From Anisodus tanguticus (taxonomy: Eukaryota; Streptophyta; Magnoliopsida; Solanales; Solanaceae), in assembly GCA_034509755.1 (NCBI GenBank), contig CM067542.1, positions 18,915,001 to 18,979,000 on the forward strand: a DNA stretch of 64,000 nucleotides. The letters are read 5' to 3'. Positions 1 through 10,249 of the stretch are shown here, piece after piece. The notes below the pieces were generated by a model that saw nothing but the letters and a program-made list of their open reading frames with translations, did no database searches and had not been told where the DNA came from. The position numbers and the translations under genes are program-made. How positions within the stretch are numbered: the first letter of the stretch is position 1; each line of letters starts with the position of its first letter.

Positions 1-1224
1 GAATCATTAAGCCTCGGACCTCCATTAAATGCAAACAAATGAGGCCTAAAGTAAGTTTTGTGAAAATAAGTCTTGAAGCTACATAATTGGAAGTATTAAA
101 AATTTACGCCTTTTCAAATGTTCATGAGATTTCAAATGTTCACGAGATTTGCCAAACGATCAAAACTTGTCATTATTGAAGTAGTCACAAATTTAACCCG
201 ATAAGTATTGTTTGCTTGTGTTGTTCAATTATTCACACGTTTTGTCGTCCCTCCATGTAGCGTATCACTAATTTTTGAACCTCAATTTAATACTTAAAGT
301 GCGCTAATAAGATTAGAAATATCATTTTTCGCATGCCGGAACAGGCGATAGTCTAATTCATTATCCCTTGAGAATGTTTACAAGTGTACTAGGTGTATTT
401 GAAGTGATATACGGTCTACGGAGAGCCCTCGGGCCAAGTCAAGTTGAAAATTATATGACGGATGATAGTGCCAAACGAGCAAGGCTTAACTTTAAGTGAA
501 TGTAACTCATGACATATAAAGATTTATGATGTGAACTACATATCAAATTAAAGATTTTGAATCTAGTTTCCAACGCGGCAAATTTTGTTTGTCATTCAAA
601 CATTCCTACAAAAAGTTATGAATATTTTACTGAAGAGCTTCTGATGAGGAAAACTAAAATCAATTGCCCCGGATCCCATAGCAAAACTAAATCACTAATA
701 GGGAAAAATTTCCTGCAACTGCGAAATGAAGTCTTCATTGGCGATTTGAAACTTGAGAGAGTGTGAACTTGTTCTTGCAACGGCGAATTGAAATCACTAT
801 TAGCTCAATGAAACCGCTAATAGCGATTTGGGTAAAATTTTCAGCTCTAAATAAATGTCAATTCGGCCATTCCTTAATTTTGTGCAAATATTTTCTAAGT
901 GTGGGAACTCTCTCAATCCCTCTTCATATACCGAAGTTCATCTCCACCTTTAAAGGCAAGTCTCATGAATCGTTATGAGTTAACTACGCATATTTAACAT
1001 GGAAATTTTTAAACTACCTAAAATTATATAGATTTCAAGAAATCATTCATGAACACTTAACGGGGAATTTCTAAGATTTCTTCAAGAGGTAAAATCTGAA
1101 TTTCCTATGGTATATATGAAATGTTTTGGATACTTACGATAAGAATATGTGTTGAGGGTTATTGGTTGGTGGTTGGAAACCATGAATGTGTAACCCTAGC
1201 TTGACATTAATAGTTATTTGATTT
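1..1224. other. Intergenic AT-rich DNA, no gene recognised
   Basis: Only short open frames (about 70 codons) without recognisable motifs occur here. Codon use and composition do not suggest coding sequence. No LTR, terminal inverted repeat or tRNA-like structure was found by eye. Confidence 0.6.
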
Positions 1225-1522
1225 TGTTAAATATACACACAATATACATGTGTATATCAGCCTCGGATGGCTCTCGGTTTTGTCCCCTTTGTATCGTGTA
1301 ATTTATGGTAAATATTTAGTATCCTAGTTTAGGTAATGTTGTAATGTAATTAGTATTGTACACTTACCATAATAATTGTATTACCATAAATGTATAGTTA
1401 GTATCCAAGTAGAATAAGGTTTTAGGAATATAATAGGAATAAGATTCTCCTATTATGAAAATATGTAACTTGTATAAATAGTCTTTCAATCAATGAAAAT
1501 AATAAGGAGATTATTTCTTTCA
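1225..1522 (+). mobile_element. Solo LTR of an Ale-type copia element
   Basis: The segment begins TGTTAAATAT and ends TTTCTTTCA. Much of it aligns with the reverse complement of the LTRs of the minus-strand copia at 16963-19528: shared blocks include 'gtacacttaccataat', 'agaataaggttttaggaat' and 'gattctcctatt'. Neither a primer-binding site nor coding sequence follows, so it is a solo LTR or an isolated end. Flanking pentamers are GATTT and GGTTT, a 4 of 5 match to a target duplication. The TATA-like 'tataaata' near 1475 would be the LTR promoter. Confidence 0.65.
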
Positions 1523-1771
1523 GGTTTATTGGTGAGAGGATGATTTATAGTGACATTGGGACTTTAATAGCAGACTTTATTAACAGGAATAAGTGAAGTA
1601 ATACTGTTGTTAAGGTACTTAAAGCGATAATACATGATATTACCAAAATGAGTTGATTTAGGAAAGTTGGGACAAATAAGTCACTCTACGCGGATCCATA
1701 TTGATCATATACATAAAGTTTACTTTATTCATTTAAGTATAATTATTTATTCAATATTTATTATTAATAAT
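1523..1771. other. Intergenic DNA with the left part of a dispersed repeat
   Basis: No gene is seen. Bases 1671-1771 match the block upstream of the hairpin in the repeat copies at 4640-4740 and 9270-9350 (shared 'tataattattta' and 'cgatccacatt'-like strings). This repeat copy was split by the LINE at 1772-4117. Its right half continues at 4118. Bases 1752-1771 are the left target duplication of that LINE. Confidence 0.6.
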
Positions 1772-2278
1772 AATAACTGACGGGTTTCATTAATGAAAAG
1801 AAAAGCGGAGGCCCGCCATCTCCTAACATTGTAGTTTTCATTAATAACCAACAACAACATACCAGTGAAGTCCCACAACGTGGGGTCCGGGGAGGGTAGA
1901 GTGTACACAGCCCTTACTTCTATCTTGGTAGGTAGAGAGGTTGTTTCCGAAAGACCCTCGACTCAAGATAAAGTATAAGCACAAGCAAAGCAAGAGAAAC
2001 AGTCAGACCTGGACAAGAAATTTAAAGCAGTATAAAGATGATGGTAATAAAAGCGAATATGCCATGGTAAAGCATTCTGAAAAAAGAAGAAATAGCTAAC
2101 ACAAGTAATTAAGATAAACAAAGTACACGAAAGAATATATAACAACAGAAATCAAATGACAGGGGACTATAAACCAATACTGCGTCTACTAGTATGATAG
2201 GCTCAGCAGGGCTACAATAATAACACTACAACTACTAGTATGTAAGTGTAAGTAGGACTACGCTCGACTACCTACTAC

Positions 2279-3214
2279 TAGACCTGTCCACCGGGTCGGG
2301 GACCCGCCCGGCCATACCCGAAAAAACCAAGGCCAGGGTCAGCTAAAAGCTGACCCACGAGCCACTAGACCCGAAAAGCGGGGACCCGATCAGGGTCAGG
2401 GTTGGCCAGGGTCAGAAAATTTTACCCGTTTGACCCGGCCCAACCTCGACCCGACCCCGACCCGCATATTTTTTTAATATAATTTATATTATTTTTCCTT
2501 CATTAATATTTATTTTGTACTTATATATATATTTGTCATTAATAAGTGATATAATGCATGTTTTTATATATATATATGTATTGCTCTAATCTACATTGAG
2601 CTCGACATAAAATAAGATAAAAATGGTAGCTGATTATTAATTATATATTTATATTATTAGTCGTTTTGTTAATATCACGGAAGCATAATGTAGGGAGAGA
2701 AAGTAGTTGTAAATTGGTGAAACTTTAAATAGTCATAACTCTGCGCTCGGATGTCCGTTTTACCCGTTTTTTTTTTGATTTTGCATATTTTTTTGAGACA
2801 GGGCCGGTCAAACAACCATAAGGCGGTTTGGCGCAACCTATTTTTAGAAAAACGTCCATTTTCCCAATCAATTTGTGTTTTTCCCCAAATCGATTTCTAA
2901 TTTTCTTTAGTCAAGATCTCACGATATACAATACATTTCAATGTCGAAATTTCTTGGTAATGTAGGGGTGAATACCAATTTCAGTTTTGGAAATCAATTT
3001 AAAAAAAAAAAATCTCGACCCGACCCTGGCCCGCCAAAAAAATTCGTCGGGTCAGGGCCGACCCGTGACCCGTAGGGTCCCCGAAGGGTCAGGGCCAGGG
3101 TCGGAATTTTTAAAAAAATATAGGGTCAGGGTCGGGCCAGGGTCGGGCAAGGAGAAAAAAAAAGCCACCCGACCCGGCCCTGACCCGACCCGACCCGACC
3201 TTTGAACAGGTCTA
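2279..3214. mobile_element. Non-autonomous hAT element, 936 bp
   Basis: It is bounded by an exact 8-bp target duplication CCTACTAC (2271-2278 and 3215-3222). Terminal inverted repeats read TAGACCTGTCCA at the left and, inverted from the right end, TAGACCTGTTCA. Both ends are rich in short GGGTCGGG/CCCGACCC subterminal repeats, as is usual for hAT transposase binding regions. The AT-rich core has no transposase frame. The core (about 2672-3010) is shared with a different hAT at 32153-32948. It sits inside the 3' part of the RTE LINE and is therefore younger than it. Confidence 0.88.
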
Positions 3215-3222
3215 CCTACTAC

Positions 3223-4090
3223 CCGTCTACCTTAATATGTGTCCTCCACAACCCCCTATCTAAGGTCATGTCCTCAGTAAGTTGCACCTGCGTCATATCC
3301 CGTCTAATCATCTCTCCTCAATACTTCTTCGGCCTACCTCTACCCCTTATGAATCCGTCCATAGCCAACCTCTCACACCTCCGCACTGGGATATTTGTGT
3401 CTCTCCTCTACACGTGCCCGAACCATCTCAACCTCGCTTCCCGCATCTTATCCTCCACCGAGGCTACTCTCATTCTGTCTCGGATATCATCATTTCTAAT
3501 CATATATCTCCTTGTATGCCCACACATCCATCTCAACATTCTCATCTCTGCAATTTTCATCTTTTGGATGTGCGAAGTCTTGACTGGCCAACACTTCGCC
3601 TCATACAACATAGTCGGTCTAACCACAGCCCTATAAAACTTGTCTTTAACTTTTGGTGGCACTTTTTTATCGCACAAAACTCCAGATGCGAGCCTCTATT
3701 TCATCCACCCTTCCCCAATACTATGTGTGACATCATCACCAATCTCTCAATTCCATTTGAATGATAGACCCGAGGTACTTGAAGCTTCCTTTCTTTAGAA
3801 TGACCTGAGTCCCAAGCCTCGCCTCCACGCCTTTCTCAGGGTCGCTCCCGTTGCTGAACTTGCACTCCAAATATTTTGTCTTGGTCCTACTCAACCTGAA
3901 CCCTTTAGACTCTATAATCTGTCTCCAAACCTCCAGCTTGGCATTCACTCCGCTACGAGTCTCATCAATCAGGACTATGTCGTCTGCGAATAACATACAC
4001 CATGACACCTCCCCTTGGATTGTTGCGTCAGTCCGTCCATCACCAAGACAAATAGGAATGGGCTAAGAGCTGATCCCTAGTGCTGCCCCA
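3223..4090 (-). pseudogene. LINE reverse transcriptase pseudogene (RTE clade)
   Basis: This is the C-terminal half of a non-LTR retrotransposon ORF2. The catalytic FADD motif lies near 3975-3990, preceded in another frame by the SPFLFVLVMDGLT block. The segment after the palm domain (about 3408-3677) contains the conserved cysteine/histidine-flanked region RMLRWMCGH. At least two frameshifts separate these blocks. The endonuclease and N-terminal RT are missing, consistent with 5' truncation during target-primed reverse transcription. The plus-strand open frames at 3202-3764 are antisense shadows of this pseudogene. Confidence 0.8.
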
Positions 4091-4117
4091 TCATCACTGG
4101 AAATTGCTCTGAGTATC

Positions 4118-4350
4118 CAATATTTATTATTAATAATATTGATATTATTTATAAAATAGTATATTACAAGACTTGACATACACGTGCAATGCACGTGCCG
4201 AGTTTTGAGAAAACTAGATTACCTTAAAGGGGAATGTCCATCATTGATTTGAAAAAATATTATTTTTTAGATATTATTTTTTATTTTTACTTATTATTTA
4301 GTAAATTATTTTATCTTACATTTAATTTGATCAAAATAGCCGTCAGTTTA
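4118..4350 (+). repeat. Hairpin-CTAG repeat, copy A (Helitron-like terminus)
   Basis: After the right LINE target duplication, this copy runs through an imperfect hairpin (CACGTG ... CACGTG, 4171-4203) and about 10 bp later the tetranucleotide CTAG (4214-4217). A subterminal hairpin followed by CTRR is the hallmark of Helitron 3' ends. Homology with copies at 4740-4960 and 9355-9590 continues past CTAG for over 100 bp. The repeat is therefore either a Helitron within a larger duplicated block or not a Helitron at all. Confidence 0.5.
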
Positions 4351-4356
4351 TTTTTA

Positions 4357-5075
4357 CTTGTTGGGCAAGCTCAACGTTACAATGGTTATGATTTTTCCTC
4401 TCTTTTGCTACAAACTTCAGTGCTTCGAGATTATACGTTTAATTAATTAAGCTACTATTGGAGTATTCGATGACTTTACCGCTTGAACAATTTCAATAAA
4501 AAATTAAAAGGTGTGATGCACTTAATTACTTATTTGTACCTTATAAAATGGTAATAAGTAAGAAAATCTCATGTATCTAATTAAACTTTTTGATTGTTCA
4601 TCTTTTTAGATTTAGACGATATTCAATATCGAATCATGTTTACCTCGACAAAGAAGTCACCATACGCCGATCCACATTAATCATACACATAAAATTTATT
4701 TTATTTTTTATGTATAATTATTTACTCAATAATTAATTTGTGATAATATTGATATTATTTATAAAATAGTATATTACAAGACTCGGCAAGCACGTGCCTC
4801 CAAGCCGATTTTTTTTAAAAAACTAGTGTTACCCTAAAAGGAAATATCCATCAGTGATTTGGAAAAACATTCTTTTGGAAACATTATTTTTTGTTCTTAC
4901 TTATTATTTAGTAAATTATTTTATGTTACATTTAATATGATCAAACTAGCCGTTCGCTAGTAGTTAACTAGTAGTTGTAGAAACACCTATATTTACACTA
5001 CTTTGTTAAACACAAATTAGAGAACTTCGCCTATCCACTCTCTTCTTTCACCTATCTCCCGCTACTTGTTAAGCT
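4357..5075 (+). repeat. Repeat copy B with truncated 14-3-3-like exon fragment
   Basis: About 720 bp align with 8971-9676. The left end (4357-4384) encodes a short LVGQAQRYN-like fragment followed by GT, matching the exon 1/intron 1 boundary of the longer copy at 8926-8998. An intron-like AT-rich stretch follows, then the hairpin region (4781-4807, degraded) with CTAG at 4823-4826. The block ends in promoter-like sequence with 'ctatatttacac' near 4986 and a CT-rich leader. It is non-coding as it stands. Confidence 0.6.
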
Positions 5076-5367
5076 TTGATTGTTGCTCTTTTTCAACTTC
5101 CACCACCAAACATCCCTTATAATTATTGGGTAGAGAGTGATTCTAGTACTCTAAAAGGATATGTAACTATTTTAGTATTTATTGTGTTATTGATGACAAG
5201 CCATTTTGTCTGATAGCGAGCTGATATTTATTGACGGCAAATCATATAAAAAAAAACGTTTTAAACTGATCTACATTCAGGTAGGAAGAGTGCATTTTAC
5301 TCACTCAACAAGCCTTGATTTTGATAGTCCTCACTACTGTTTGATTGCTGAAATAATAGCACCAAAT
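5076..5367. other. Unannotated spacer before the chromovirus
   Basis: CT-rich sequence continues from the repeat copy. A 74-codon open frame at 5206-5430 has no recognisable domain and runs into the LTR, so it is not called as a gene. Confidence 0.5.
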
Positions 5368-5856
5368 GTGATGACCCACTATATCATTATGCCATCTAGG
5401 TGCCACTTGACACATATATTTGACATGTGAAATGGTTACATAAGATAAAGACTAGATTTATGGGAAGATTATAGATATGAAGATTTTCTTTGAAAGACCC
5501 TAGAATTCCATGAATTTGCATGAAAAGTCCTTAGAGTGTTCTAGTTGTGTAGAGATTTTTAGAATAGAGGCTTATTTGTAAATATGTAGGGATTTGTATA
5601 ATAATTATTATTTATATACTAGTCCCTAGGTGAGTATTATAAATAGGAGAGTCATTCATTTGTAAAATCATCAAGCAAATAATTCAAGTTCTCTACAATA
5701 CAAAAACTTCCTTTTAACAAATTTCTCTTGTCTTCCTAATCTACCATTTCCTTAGCGATCTTGAGAGTAGTAATTTAGGCTGACTTGACATAGCAAGAAC
5801 GTGAGCAAGTTGTCAAGTGCCGCACATACACTTAGTTGAAGACTAAGGACGCGGCA
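5368..5856 (+). repeat. 5' LTR of the chromovirus
   Basis: It begins TGTGATGACCCAC and ends near GGCA just before the tRNA-Met-type primer-binding site. TATA-like 'tataaatagg' lies at about 5639-5648. Aligned to the 3' LTR it shows scattered substitutions and small indels, plus a segment (about 5815-5835) missing from the 3' copy. This indicates an old insertion. Confidence 0.8.
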
Positions 5857-5890
5857 ACGTGGTATTAGAGCGAAGGTTGATACTAAGGAA

Positions 5891-6950
5891 ATGACAAACG
5901 ACGGAGAAATCAATGTTGCTAACACTCAAGCCAACGTCACTCAGGATACTGCTGGCAAGAAGGGTCATACCAAAAAGGGGAATGTCGCTAGCAAGAGCTA
6001 GGAGGTACCACCCAAGGTTGTGTCAAACGAAGGGCTTACATCCCAAGAACCTTCTGCCACTGGTGCAAGCGAGGATGACGTGAAGGTCATACCCGAGGAC
6101 GTCTCGCTCAGTAAAGAGTGGGTTATGAAGGTTAATGTGGGGATGGACACCCTCGAGATCGTTGGCCAACGCTTGGGGGAATTGGAAGGTACCCTTAACA
6201 TTATTTAGGGGCATACCCTTGAAGAAATTGAGAGCGTCCGGAATGACTTGGAAGGTCACAAGCAGGTGGAATTTGAGTTAAGGAAACTAACACTTCCTTA
6301 GAGTGCATACTCATGTAGGCGTTGAGTACTATCGATGCTATGACGGCAAAGATAGAGGCACTCAAGGAGCAGGTCGACGCTGGCGTGACTGAGAAAGCCA
6401 GAAATATTGTTGTAACGAGGGAGGCTAAGATCGAGACTTCCAAGCCACCAATGTTCAAAAGGGTTCGTGATGCATAAGAAGTGGAGAACTTTATTTGGCA
6501 CTTGGAGAATTATTTCAGGCATGAAAGGGTAAGGGACGATGAGCCCAAGATCAACATTGTCGTGCTGTACTTATCAGAAACTGCCATGCTATGGTGGAGA
6601 AGGAAGGTGGCCAATATTGAGAGAAGTCTATGCGACATTAGAATGTGGGACCAATTCAAGGCCGAGTTCAAACGTCAAAAATTCCCGAACAATGTCTTGT
6701 ATGAGGCAAGGCGTAAGTTTAGCGAATTAAAGCAAATAAGGAGTATACACGACTATGTCAAGGATTTCACCACCCTGATGCTTCAAATTCCCAACCTCAC
6801 CAACAATGACTTATTATTTCACTTTATAGACTGGTTGCAAAATTGGGCTAAGAAGGAGTTGCAACGCCGTTAAGTCGCAAACATAGACCAAGCCATAGTG
6901 GAGGCTGAGTCTTTGATGGACTTCAGGCATGAGAAGCATGACAAAGGTCA
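5891..6950 (+). pseudogene. Chromovirus gag pseudogene
   Basis: Starting at ATG 5891, the frame has early stops (for example around 5999 and 6208) but resumes with a clear retrotransposon gag domain at 6481-6873. The block TAMLWWRRKV followed by W..FK.EF..QKFP is characteristic of the plant Ty3/gypsy capsid region. A stop at 6871-6873 is followed by more gag sequence in frame. Gag would form the virus-like particle in the cytoplasm, but this copy is broken. Confidence 0.75.
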
Positions 6951-7069
6951 AGGCAATGAGTCAAGGGGTAGCGATGCCAAAATTGGGAGGGGGGGTGAGG
7001 GGATCGTGAAGACAGCAAGGAGTCACAACAATAATACTCCCAGATTCAAAATACAACAAGTTTGACGAC

Positions 7070-7650
7070 AAAAAGTCAAGTGGTCATCACGGCTGTGCCG
7101 AAAAGAAGGCGCAGATTGAGAAGAAGGGATGTTACCTATGTGGATGGCCGCACAACTTCAGAAATTGCCTTGACATGAGAGCCTCAGTGCTATGGCGAAA
7201 ATCGCACAATTGTGGATGATCAGACTATATGGCGTTGTCACGAAGCAAGATAGCAAAAAATGAGAATAACAAGCAGTATGTCAACCTCACCATCAACTAC
7301 AGCCCGCTCCTGCACTGATAGACACTGGGGTGACCCATAATTTTGTGACTGAGGCTGCAACAAGGAGTTTAGAGTTGAAGCTCGCTCCAATTAACGCTCG
7401 CGTCAAGACCGTGAATGTCGAGCCAGAAAACACTCATGGTGTAGCCAATGGTGTGAGTATCAAATTAGGCAATTAAAAAGGTACGATAAACTTTATTGCC
7501 ATAACTATGGACATCTTCGACATTATTTTAGGACAAGAGTTCTTTAGACATTGTCACACGATGATCGACCCCTACCTTCAACGTCTCTTGGTTTTGAAGC
7601 GAGAAGGAGCTTGCATGGTACCTACAATGACTATGTCATAGGGCCAGGCA
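7070..7650 (+). pseudogene. Chromovirus zinc knuckle and aspartic protease remnant
   Basis: A CCHC-type knuckle lies at 7130-7168 with cysteines at C-x2-C-x3-H-x4-C. The usual spacing is C-x2-C-x4-H-x4-C, so one residue is missing. Downstream, LIDTGVTHNFV (DTG at 7321-7329) is the retropepsin active site of plant Ty3/gypsy elements. The DIILGQEFF block near 7525 is the conserved protease C-terminal loop. Stops interrupt the frame. Confidence 0.78.
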
Positions 7651-7662
7651 TAACTTTCAGCT

Positions 7663-8350
7663 ATGCAGTTTATCAAAGGGCTCAAGAAAGGGAAGTTGAC
7701 GTTTATGACAACCATTGATAGTTTAGAGAAAGATAATGGTACTCATGAGACACCGCCACCTTTGGTAGATAATTTGCTCGAAGAGAACAAAGATGTGATG
7801 ATCGACGAGCTACCTAACAATTTGCCTCCTAGACATGACATGGATCACAAGATTGAGTTGGAGTATATGCCGGGAAACATCGTAACCGATGTTTTGAGCT
7901 GGAAGGATGATCTTGCTGCCATCACTTCAGCAAGTTATGACATCTGAGAGGTTATAAAAGAAAGCATGCAACATGATCTAGCAAACAAGCAATTTATAGA
8001 GTTAACCACCCAGGGAAAGACGATGCATTTTTGAATGGAAGATGGTTTATTTCTTACTACAGGTCAACGAGTCTAAGTACCAAAGTTCGAAGATATTAGG
8101 TGGCGTATTAGGAAGGATGATCCAATTAAGAGCCAATCAAGTCACGCGCCTATTACAATTACCGCCTCGCATGGTTAGAAGATTGAGGCTATCATTGACT
8201 ACCAAGATAGGTGAAAACAAGGACAAAAGGCTATCGCCATCCACTAGAAGGGGCAATCACCGGAAGAGGCCACACAGGAATGGTACGGGGATTTGTGGCA
8301 ATTCAAAGATAAGATCTGAAATTTTATACATCAACAATGCGCCGCGGTCG
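7663..8350 (+). pseudogene. Deleted pol remnant with RT edge, RNase H end and chromodomain-like tail
   Basis: Residues 1-66 of the 94-codon frame at 7663-7947 correspond to the protease-RT linker and the RT start (DELPNNLPPRHDMDHKIELE). The next residues match the end of the RNase H domain (YMPGNIVTDVLSWKDDLA). RT palm and RNase H catalytic parts have therefore been deleted at about 7862. Beyond 7950 only the start of the integrase region remains. At 8226-8314, GQSPEEATQEWYGDLWQF resembles the C-terminal chromodomain of plant chromoviruses. The element could only move in trans. Confidence 0.7.
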
Positions 8351-8373
8351 TCGCAACATTAGGTAGGGGAGAG

Positions 8374-8855
8374 TGTGATGACCCACCACGTCATTATGAC
8401 ACCTAGGTGTCACTTGACACATATATTTTCCATGTGGAATGGTTACATAAGATGAAGACTAGATCTATGGAAGATTCTAGAGACATATGGAGATTTCCCT
8501 TGGAAGACCCTAGAATTCCATAAATTTGCATAGAAAGTCCTTAAAATATTCTAGTTGTGTAGACATTTCTAGAATAGGGGCTTATTTATAAATATATAGG
8601 GACTTGTTGAATAATTATTATTTACATACTAGTCTCTAGGTGAGTAGTATAAATAGGAGAGTCATTCATTTGTAAAATCATCAAGCAAATAATTCAAGTT
8701 TTCTACAATATAAAAGCTTCATTTTAGTAAATTTCTCCTGTCTTCCGAATCTACCATTTCCTTAGCGATCTTGAGAGTAGTAATTTAGGCTGACTTGGCA
8801 TAGCAAGAACGTGAGAAAGTTTTTAACCTTAGTTGAAGACTAAAGACGTGATACA
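8374..8855 (+). repeat. 3' LTR of the chromovirus
   Basis: It starts TGTGATGACC directly after the polypurine tract and carries the same 'tataaatagg' TATA-like box (about 8649-8658). The end is set by alignment to the 5' LTR ('gatgacc...gataca'). Downstream sequence is the leader of a 14-3-3-like exon fragment. Confidence 0.8.
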
Positions 8856-8925
8856 AAGCACTAAAAAGTGAAAGAACAAGAAATTCAACTCAAAGAAGAA
8901 ATTCGGCAGATAGATCAGAAATTAA

Positions 8926-8998
8926 ATGGCTTCCTTTAGTGAGCGTGAGAATTTCGTAAACATCATCAAGCTTGCTGGGCAAGCTCAACATTACAATG
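8926..8998 (+). pseudogene. 14-3-3-like exon 1 fragment
   Basis: ATG 8926 opens 24 codons: MASFSERENF then VNIIKLAGQAQHYN, followed by G|GT at 8998-8999. 14-3-3 proteins start with an acidic RENFVY-x-AKLAEQAERYDE helix, and in plant genes of this group the first intron falls within the codon after RYD. Both the sequence and the splice phase fit. Key residues differ (AEQAERYD has become AGQAQHYN) and no further exon follows, so this is a gene fragment, perhaps captured by a transposon. A spurious resemblance over 24 codons cannot be excluded. Confidence 0.5.
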
Positions 8999-9676
8999 GT
9001 TAGGGTTTTTCCCTCTCTTTTGATGCCTACAAACTTCAGTGCTCTGAGATTATATAATTAACTAATTAAGTTTATACTATTGGAGTATTCAGTGAATTTA
9101 GGGTTTGGACAATTTCAATGAAAAAATTGATAGGTGAGATGAGCTTAATTACATGTATGCACCTCATAAAAATCATAATAAATAAAAAAATCTCATGTAT
9201 CTAATTAAACTTTGATCATTCATCTTCTTAGATTTAGACGATATTCAACAATCATGTGTACATCTACAAACAAGTCACCATACGCCGATCCACATTGATC
9301 ATACACATAAAGTTTACTTTATTCTTTATGTATAATTATTTACTCAAGATTAATTTTAATAATATTGATATTTTTTGTAAAATGATACATTACAAAACTC
9401 GGCATACACGTGCAACACACGTGCCGAGTTTCGAAAAAACTAGTGTTACCTTAAAAGGGAATATCCATCATTGATTTGGAAAAACATTCATTTTGAAATA
9501 TTATTTTTAACTCTTGTTTACTATTTAGTAAATTATTTTATCTTATATTTAATATGGTCAAACTAGTCGTTAATTAGCCGTTAACTAGTAGTGGGTGAAA
9601 CACCTATATATACACTATTTTGTTGAACATAAATTAGAGAACTTCGTCTGATCCACTCTCTTCTTTTACCTATCTA
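8999..9676 (+). repeat. Repeat copy C: intron-like sequence, hairpin-CTAG and promoter-like end
   Basis: It aligns with 4385-5060. At 9397-9429 there is a strong hairpin: ACTCGGCATACACGTG pairs with CACGTGCCGAGT around a short loop. CTAG follows at 9440-9443, a Helitron-like 3' end. The block ends with TATA-like 'ctatatatacac' near 9604 and a CT-rich leader that matches 4986-5060. Confidence 0.6.
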
Positions 9677-10249
9677 AAAAGTAGAGTTAAGAAATATGTT
9701 ATTTCTATTCCTAGTTAATTACTAGAAGAGTTTGTTGAATTATGGAGAATACTCCAAATAATATATTTTATTGTGTTGGCGAACATTATCCTTGACATGC
9801 CTGAAACGAAATTCTATTCTCCATAATAAAAATCTATTTTAACAATACCAAGAAACTAGTATATTTAAAATGAAAAAGGGTAAATAAAAATGCCCCTAAA
9901 GTATGCGGAATTCACCATATTGCTCTCCGCCCAATAGTTTGGCCTAACTGTGCCATGCCGTTACTTTATAGGGCCAACAATATCCTTTTTTCATACAAAA
10001 CTTAAGTGGAGGAATATTTGGACCTACATACATATAAGGACATATCTGGTTAAATTTAATTCCTAAATGTAATTATACAATAACTTGATTGAATTAAGAT
10101 ACGTTTTAGGAATAGAAGTGATGAGATTAAAAAACGTATCTTGTTTAATCAGAGAAGTATGCACCTGACTTAATTTTAGAAGTTGACTTAAGTGGAGCAG
10201 TAACAAGTTGGAGCCCACTAGAGCAAAATCACAATTAATAATAGTAGAC
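9677..10249. other. Intergenic DNA with a possible old dispersed repeat
   Basis: No coding potential is seen. About 9885-10050 ('aatgcccctaaagtatgcgg', 'ccgttactttatagggcc') looks like a dispersed non-coding repeat common in Solanaceae intergenic DNA, but its ends cannot be set from one copy. Confidence 0.4.

Larger units (their letters stand above)
1772..4117 (-). mobile_element. RTE-type LINE fragment, 5'-truncated, interrupted by a hAT
   Basis: The insertion is flanked by a perfect 20-bp direct repeat (1752-1771 and 4118-4137). On the minus strand, 3736-4008 and 3408-3677 encode the reverse-transcriptase core with the FADDIVL motif and the plant RTE C-terminal block ending RLRWFGHV. Recognisable C-terminal sequence continues to about 3223 in other frames. 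The 3' region carries the family's non-coding end and a (TTG)n-like tail at about 1848-1857, typical of RTE LINEs. About 70 bp lies between that tail and the target duplication and is unexplained. Several frame breaks and the loss of the endonuclease half make it inactive. Confidence 0.85.
5368..8855 (+). mobile_element. Ty3/gypsy chromovirus, internally deleted
   Basis: Two LTRs of 489 and 482 bp begin TGTGATGACC and share about nine tenths of their bases. A primer-binding-site-like 'tggtattagagcg' follows the 5' LTR (5860-5872), and a polypurine tract 'aggggagag' precedes the 3' LTR at 8374. Gag, zinc knuckle, protease, the edge of RT and a chromodomain-like tail are present in order. Most of RT, RNase H and integrase is missing, making the element 3.5 kb rather than 5-6 kb. 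No convincing 5-bp target duplication flanks it (CCAAA versus AAGCA). Confidence 0.82.

Noticed and set aside
3202..3764. Plus-strand open frames of 144 and 160 codons
   Set aside because: They lie antisense to the LINE reverse transcriptase pseudogene and have no plant-protein features.
5206..5430. Small 74-codon gene before the chromovirus
   Set aside because: No domain or codon bias, and it runs into the LTR.
8926..8998. A functional 14-3-3 gene
   Set aside because: Only a 24-codon exon-like fragment with altered conserved residues exists, and no further exon is present downstream.
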